The notes below the pieces were generated by a model that did no database searches, was not told the DNA's origin, and saw nothing but the letters and a program-made list of their open reading frames with translations. A stretch of DNA of 64,000 nucleotides from JACQFK01 sp041482015 (GTDB lineage Bacteria > Planctomycetota > MHYJ01 > JACPRB01). Positions within the stretch are counted from its first letter, which is position 1. Every line of letters begins with the position of its first letter. Where the stretch lies: the NCBI GenBank assembly GCA_041482015.1, contig JBGPCZ010000008.1, forward strand, positions 1 to 64,000. The letters run 5' to 3'. The translations under genes and the position numbers were made by a program. Below are positions 59,885 to 64,000 of the stretch, piece after piece.

Positions 59885-61321
59885 GTGAAGAGATTCCTCG
59901 TCGTCGTCGCCGCCGCGATCGGGTGCGCATCCGCGCCCCCCGGCGACTCCGGCCGCGGCACCCCCGAAGCGGAGGGCGTCTCGTCCGGCGCGATCCTATC
60001 GTTCCTCGACGCCGCGGACCGGATCGACGCGATGAACAGCGTCATGATCCTCCGCCATGGACGGGTGATCGCCGAGGGGTGGTGGGCGCCGTACGATGCC
60101 GGGAGCAACCACGAGCTCTATTCGCTCAGCAAGAGCTTCACCTCGACCGCCGTCGGCCTGGCGATCGCGGAAGGGAAGCTGACCCTCGACGACGAGGTGC
60201 TCAAGTTCTTCCCCGAGGACGCGCCCGCGGATCCCCCGGCGAACCTGAAGGCGATGCGGGTACGCGACCTTTTGACCATGTCGGCCGGGCACCAGGACGA
60301 GACCTCCTCCGCCGCGAACAAGATCACCGCGAAGTCGTTCCTGGCCCACCCGGTGCCGCACAAGCCCGGCACGCACTTCAAGTACAACACGCCGGCCACT
60401 TTCATGCTTTCGGCCATCGTCCAGAAGGTGACGGGCCAGACGGTGCTGGAGTACCTCCGGCCGCGGCTCTTTGAGCCCCTCGGGATCACGCAACCGGTCT
60501 GGAATGCGAACGCCCAGGGGATCTCGCTCGGCGGCTACGGGCTCCGCGTGCGGACGGAGGACATCGCCCGCTTCGGGCAGCTCTATCTCCAGAGGGGGAA
60601 GTGGCAGGGGAAGCAGCTGCTGCCGGAGGCGTGGGTCGATCTCGCGACGTCGCGGCAGGTGTCGAACGGGAGCAACCCAAAGAGCGACTGGGACCAGGGC
60701 TACGGATTCCAGTTCTGGCGCTGCCGCCACGGGGCGTACCGGGGAGACGGGGCCTTCGGCCAGTACTGCATCGTGCTGCCCGAGCAGGACGCGGTGATCG
60801 CGATCACCAGCGGGCTGAAGGACATGCAGGCCGTGCTCAATCTCGCCTGGGAGAAGCTCCTCCCGGGATTTCAGAAAGGCGCGCTGCCGGAGGATCCGGC
60901 GCTCGCCGCCCAATTGAAGAGCAGGCTCGCGTCGCTCAAGGTGCGGACGGTCGAGGGCGATGCGAAGGCCGTCACCAAGAAAGTCGTCTTCCCGGCGAAC
61001 GACCGGAAGCTGGAGTCGATCGTCCTGGCGCCCGGGGAGGCGGTCTTTCGGGTGAACGGCCAGGACCGGGCGGTGGCGTTCGGCCACCGCGAGTGGATGA
61101 AGGGGAAGGCGTCGTTCGAGGCGTACGTCGACGAGCCGGCGGCGGCGAGCGGCGCCTGGGCGAAGGAGGACACCTTCGTGCTGAAGCAATGCTTCACGGA
61201 GACGCCGTTCATCCTGACGACGACGCTTCGCTTTACCGGCGGCGACGTGTCGTGCGCGATGGAGACGAACGTCGGCTTCGGCGCGACGACTCGGCAGCCA
61301 CTGACCGGAAAGACGGAGTAG
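59885..61321 (+). CDS. Secreted beta-lactamase-family serine hydrolase
   Basis: A 478-residue protein, GTG start at 59885, with a lipoprotein-like signal ('MKRFLVVVAAAIGCAS'; Cys14). The class C beta-lactamase fold shows the catalytic 'YSLSKSFTSTAVGLAI' (SxxK) and 'FKYNTPATFMLSAIVQKV' (YxN). 'HGAYRGDGAFGQYCIVLPEQ' corresponds to the third motif region. It is most likely an esterase or D-aminopeptidase-type hydrolase rather than a resistance enzyme. The last 100 residues ('KLESIVLAPGEAVFRVNGQD') are an added beta domain. The GH16 gene follows after three bases, so they form an operon. Confidence 0.92.
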   Translation: MKRFLVVVAAAIGCASAPPGDSGRGTPEAEGVSSGAILSFLDAADRIDAMNSVMILRHGRVIAEGWWAPYDAGSNHELYSLSKSFTSTAVGLAIAEGKLTLDDEVLKFFPEDAPADPPANLKAMRVRDLLTMSAGHQDETSSAANKITAKSFLAHPVPHKPGTHFKYNTPATFMLSAIVQKVTGQTVLEYLRPRLFEPLGITQPVWNANAQGISLGGYGLRVRTEDIARFGQLYLQRGKWQGKQLLPEAWVDLATSRQVSNGSNPKSDWDQGYGFQFWRCRHGAYRGDGAFGQYCIVLPEQDAVIAITSGLKDMQAVLNLAWEKLLPGFQKGALPEDPALAAQLKSRLASLKVRTVEGDAKAVTKKVVFPANDRKLESIVLAPGEAVFRVNGQDRAVAFGHREWMKGKASFEAYVDEPAAASGAWAKEDTFVLKQCFTETPFILTTTLRFTGGDVSCAMETNVGFGATTRQPLTGKTE

Positions 61322-61327
61322 AACGTG

Positions 61328-62113
61328 ATGAACCGAATCGCCATCGCTCTCGCGATCCTGGCCGGGACCCCGCAGGCCGTGCCCGATCGTCCGGGCTGGA
61401 AGCTCGTCTGGTCGGACGAGTTCGACAAGGACGGTGCGCCGGATCCAAAGAAGTGGACGTACGAGGAAGGCTTCGTCCGGAACCGCGAGCTGCAGTACTA
61501 CACGGTGGACCGGCGGGAGAACGCGCGGGTCGAAAAGGGGAACCTCGTCATCGAGGGGCGGAAGGAGAAATACAAGACGGCGGAGTACACGGCGGCCAGC
61601 CTGACGACACTCAAGTCGGCGAGCTGGACGTACGGGCGCATCGAGGTCCGCGCGAAGATCCCGAAAGGGCGGGGGACCTGGCCCGCCCTCTGGACGCTCG
61701 GGACCAACATGAAGGACGTGGGCTGGCCCAAGTGCGGCGAGATCGACATCCTGGAGACCGTCGGCTTCGACCCCGACGGCATCCACACGACGATCCACAC
61801 GGAGGCCTACAACCACCAGAAGAAGACGCAGAAGGGCCGCCGCACGGAGCATCCGAAGCCGTACGACGCGTTTCACCTGTACGCGATCGAGTGGACGAAG
61901 CAGAAGATCGACTTTTTCTACGACGAGGAGAAGATCTTCACGTTCGAGAACGAGGGGAAGGGCGAGGCCGCCTGGCCGTTCGACAAGCCGCAATACCTGC
62001 TGCTCAACTTCGCGATCGGCGGCGAATGGGGCGGCCAGAAGGGGGTCGACGACACCATCTTTCCGCAGCAATACCTGATCGACTATGTGCGGGTGTACGA
62101 GCCGGGGAAATAA
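61328..62113 (+). CDS. GH16-family glycoside hydrolase (beta-glucanase-like)
   Basis: A 261-residue exported enzyme (signal 'MNRIAIALAILAGTPQA'). The GTG immediately before the ATG at 61328 is an equal alternative start. The GH16 fold is clear from 'WKLVWSDEFDKDGAPDPKKW', 'YGRIEVRAKIPKGRGTWPAL' and the catalytic 'CGEIDILETVGFDPDGIHTT' (ExDxxE, all three acids present). The closing strand 'LLLNFAIGGEWGGQKGVDDT' is typical of laminarinase-like members. It would cut beta-1,3 or mixed beta-glucans outside the cytoplasm. The 3' flank is the MITE-like repeat. Confidence 0.95.
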   Translation: MNRIAIALAILAGTPQAVPDRPGWKLVWSDEFDKDGAPDPKKWTYEEGFVRNRELQYYTVDRRENARVEKGNLVIEGRKEKYKTAEYTAASLTTLKSASWTYGRIEVRAKIPKGRGTWPALWTLGTNMKDVGWPKCGEIDILETVGFDPDGIHTTIHTEAYNHQKKTQKGRRTEHPKPYDAFHLYAIEWTKQKIDFFYDEEKIFTFENEGKGEAAWPFDKPQYLLLNFAIGGEWGGQKGVDDTIFPQQYLIDYVRVYEPGK

Positions 62114-62133
62114 GCGGCCCGAGCCTTCGAAAT

Positions 62134-62255
62134 AAGATCAACCACAGAGGCACGGGTACACTGAGAAGAAGAACCTTTTGGATTCCCTCTCCCCGGCGGA
62201 GCCGACACAAACTCTTCTTTTCTCCCTGCCTCTGTGTCTCTGTGGTTTTCTTCTT
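62134..62255. repeat. MITE-like fold-back intergenic repeat, copy 2 (inverted)
   Basis: The left arm contains AACCACAGAGGCACGGGTAC and the right arm TGCCTCTGTGTCTCTGTGGT followed by TTTCTTC. Read in reverse, the core contains GTGTCGGCTCCGCCGGGG and GGGAATCC, matching the core of the 10405 copy. It fills most of the 172-base gap between the converging GH16 and heme-protein genes. Confidence 0.8.
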
Positions 62256-62285
62256 TTGTGCTTGAGCCGACGTTGATCCAGTCCC

Positions 62286-64000
62286 CTACGGAAACACCCC
62301 GTACAGCGCCTTCTTGATCACCAGCTTGCGGCCCTCGGTGGCGCGGATCTCGAGCGTCGCGTTCTCGGCCACCACCTTGGACTTCGGCTCGTCGCCGTCC
62401 AGGTAGTCCACGCGCAGCCGCTTCACCTGCCCGGAGGCCGGGTCGCCGAAGAGCTCGTTGCCGGCCGTGATCGTCAGCTTGTTCCCCTTCACCTCCGCCG
62501 CGACCCGGTCGGTCACGTCGGCCGCGTTCCGCGTCTTCGCGTAGGCAGGGTGCTCCTTCTTGCCGGCGGACTCGATGTACGCCAGCAGGTCCAGCACCTC
62601 CTCCTTCGAGAACGTGTTGACCAGCGCCGCGGGCATCGGCGACACCTTCGACGGCTGCCGCTTCTCGATCTCCGACTTCTTGAGCGTGATCTTGTCGGGC
62701 AGCAGCTGGTTGGGCTGGACGACCACCTTCTGGTTGTCCTCCTCGACGATCCGGCCGTCGATGACCCGGCCGTCGGTCGTCTTGATCAGCGTCGCCTGGT
62801 ACTGCTCGCTGATCACCTTCGAGGGCTCGAGGATCGACTCGAGGATGTCCCGGCGCGTGAACCGGGTCGAAACCGCGGTCAGCTCCGAGCCCACCGAGCC
62901 GCCGTCCGTGCCGAACTTGTGGCACAGGATGCACTGCGCTGACTCGTAGACCTCTTTGCCCCGCTCGAAGTTGCGATCCTTGCCGACCTCGTCGAGCAGC
63001 GGCTGCAGGTCCTCCATCTTCCAGTCCTTCACCAGCGCGCGCGCCTTCGGCGGCGACTTTCGCGGCTTCTGGGCGGCCGGCACGAAGGCCGCCAGCACGT
63101 CGGCCAGCGCCTGCGACTCCTCGGCCGTCAGCGTCGCCTTCGCCTGCGCGTGGAAATTCCCGAGGAACTTGGGCATGCTCGCCCCGTCGGAGTAGCCGCG
63201 CCCCGCGTCGGTGAACCACTTGACGACCTCGTCGCTGTGCGCCGCGCCGTTCCGGTTCTTCGTCCACCACGAGAAGTAGGTCTTCCGCAGCTCGGGCGTC
63301 CATCCCTTCGTGACCGTGCGCAGATGGTGCACGTAGCCGATCTGCTCCTCGAGCGTCGGCGCGGCCCCGAGCAGGGCGACCGTCTTCGCCACGGCGTCCG
63401 GCGCGTCGAGCGCGAGGAGCACCTGGCAGAGCTCGGTGTTGAGCGCCTGGCTCTTCGACGGGTAGAGCGGGCCGAGTTCCGCGACCAGGCCCTTCATGAT
63501 CTCGTCGGAGGGCTTTCCGTGACGTGCGACGCTGACCTCGATGACCCGAAGCTTGTCGAGCAGCAGCGATTCGTCCATCTTTCCCGCGGGCATGGTTGCG
63601 AGCGCTTTGAAGAGGTCTCCTTGCATCTCGCTGGAGCCCAGCCGCGCCAGCGCGAGCAGCCCGGTGAGGCTGGGCGCTTTGAGCGCGTCCGCCTTCCATG
63701 ATTCGACGGGCTGCCGCTCGACGGCGATGCGCGCGGCGTAGCGGACGAAGCGGTCGGGATCGCTGAGTTTCGGCCACGCCGCCTGCAGCGCGGCCGGATC
63801 CTCCTTCGCCTGCAGGGCTTCGAGCGCGTGGCGGGCGGCCCGCGCGTCGGCGCCGGTCTTGTCGTGCAGGTCGGCGGGGGCCGTCGCTTCCTTGCCCACG
63901 TAGGTGACGCGGTACAGGTGCGCCTGCGTGTTGCGGCCGCCCACCGTGAAGTACATCGCCCCGTCGTCGCCGACGACCGCGTCGGTCAGGTTGAGCGGGA
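62286..64000 (-). CDS. PVC-type heme-binding dehydrogenase-like protein, C-terminal part
   Basis: The frame is open to the right edge, so the N-terminus is missing; 571 residues are present. The visible start 'DAVVGDDGAMYFTVGGRNTQ' is the end of the sorbosone-dehydrogenase-like propeller of these proteins. Then come HEAT-like helical repeats ('AARHALEALQAKEDPAALQA', 'DRFVRYAARIAVERQPVESW'). The C-terminal heme domain has 'VYESAQCILCHKFGTDGGSV' (CxxCH), 'ESILEPSKVISEQYQATLIK' and 'MPAALVNTFSKEEVLDLLAY', the planctomycete/verrucomicrobial cytochrome-c-like signature. It is probably periplasmic and oxidises a carbohydrate or related compound; the substrate is unknown. This is the best taxonomic marker in the window. 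Confidence 0.92.
   Translation of the reverse strand, partial: PLNLTDAVVGDDGAMYFTVGGRNTQAHLYRVTYVGKEATAPADLHDKTGADARAARHALEALQAKEDPAALQAAWPKLSDPDRFVRYAARIAVERQPVESWKADALKAPSLTGLLALARLGSSEMQGDLFKALATMPAGKMDESLLLDKLRVIEVSVARHGKPSDEIMKGLVAELGPLYPSKSQALNTELCQVLLALDAPDAVAKTVALLGAAPTLEEQIGYVHHLRTVTKGWTPELRKTYFSWWTKNRNGAAHSDEVVKWFTDAGRGYSDGASMPKFLGNFHAQAKATLTAEESQALADVLAAFVPAAQKPRKSPPKARALVKDWKMEDLQPLLDEVGKDRNFERGKEVYESAQCILCHKFGTDGGSVGSELTAVSTRFTRRDILESILEPSKVISEQYQATLIKTTDGRVIDGRIVEEDNQKVVVQPNQLLPDKITLKKSEIEKRQPSKVSPMPAALVNTFSKEEVLDLLAYIESAGKKEHPAYAKTRNAADVTDRVAAEVKGNKLTITAGNELFGDPASGQVKRLRVDYLDGDEPKSKVVAENATLEIRATEGRKLVIKKALYGVFP

Noticed and set aside
62083..62255. Peptides with 'NHRDTE'-like sequence over the repeats
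   Set aside because: Such peptides are translations of the MITE-like repeat, known as a source of false small proteins.
1..64000. CRISPR array, prophage, integron, or tRNA/rRNA genes
   Set aside because: No regularly spaced repeats, phage structural genes, integrase or tRNA cloverleaf pattern was seen in the intergenic regions I read.

Overview
The window is GC-rich (about 69% by eye), densely coded, and looks like a chromosomal segment of a member of the Planctomycetota or a close PVC relative. The evidence is the 'PVC-type' CxxCH heme-binding enzyme at the right edge, the long MoxR/DUF58/BatA-type/VWA operon carrying squalene-oxidase-fold proteins, the many Tat-exported or lipoprotein sugar enzymes, a Ser/Thr kinase with an extracytoplasmic PA14 domain, and many signal-peptide proteins of unknown function. 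I saw no rRNA, tRNA, CRISPR array, prophage or transposase gene.

Layout. 1-3.1 kb: alpha-glucan enzymes (end of a GH63-like glucosidase, overlapping a glycogen-debranching enzyme). 3.1-8.1 kb: a large duplicated propeller/Fn3 lipoprotein, and a divergent pair of Tat-signal sugar enzymes (isomerase/epimerase; glucarate-dehydratase-like enolase-superfamily enzyme). 8.1-11.8 kb: a frameshifted gene coupled to DoxX, then two divergent paralogues, each interrupted once by an in-frame TGA at the same position and best read as secreted selenoproteins. 11.9-28.8 kb: a zinc-ribbon protein, an Lhr-type helicase, the kinase, a YgjP-type peptidase, a CehA/McbA-type PHP hydrolase, a SulP transporter, glutamine-dependent NAD synthetase and 4-alpha-glucanotransferase. 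29.1-42.5 kb: an eight-gene co-directional block (MoxR ATPase, DUF58, two VWA membrane proteins, a large membrane protein, an Ala/Gln/Lys-rich secreted protein, a squalene-oxidase-fold protein and a repeated-domain protein). 42.6-50.9 kb: ParB-like and PHP-hydrolase genes, then a three-gene overlapping operon of secreted or membrane proteins. 51.2-53.8 kb: an SPFH - NAD-kinase-like - NrtR operon preceded by two tandem operator palindromes. 53.8-64 kb: galE, an exported galM, a histidine phosphatase, a third in-frame-stop gene with two consecutive TGA codons and a well-placed SECIS-like hairpin, tex, a serine hydrolase, a GH16 glucanase and the heme-binding dehydrogenase.

The most notable signals are (i) three genes in which TGA interrupts an otherwise intact thioredoxin-like or Cys-rich segment, each followed by a hairpin at bacterial SECIS distance; (ii) two families of near-perfect palindromes at gene 3' ends, some of which supply the stop codons of the flanking genes; (iii) a fold-back (MITE-like) repeat present in two full copies and one half copy; (iv) an apparent excess of TCAAA(A)GG on both strands inside genes. 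Functional links are inferred from neighbourhood; no database search was possible.
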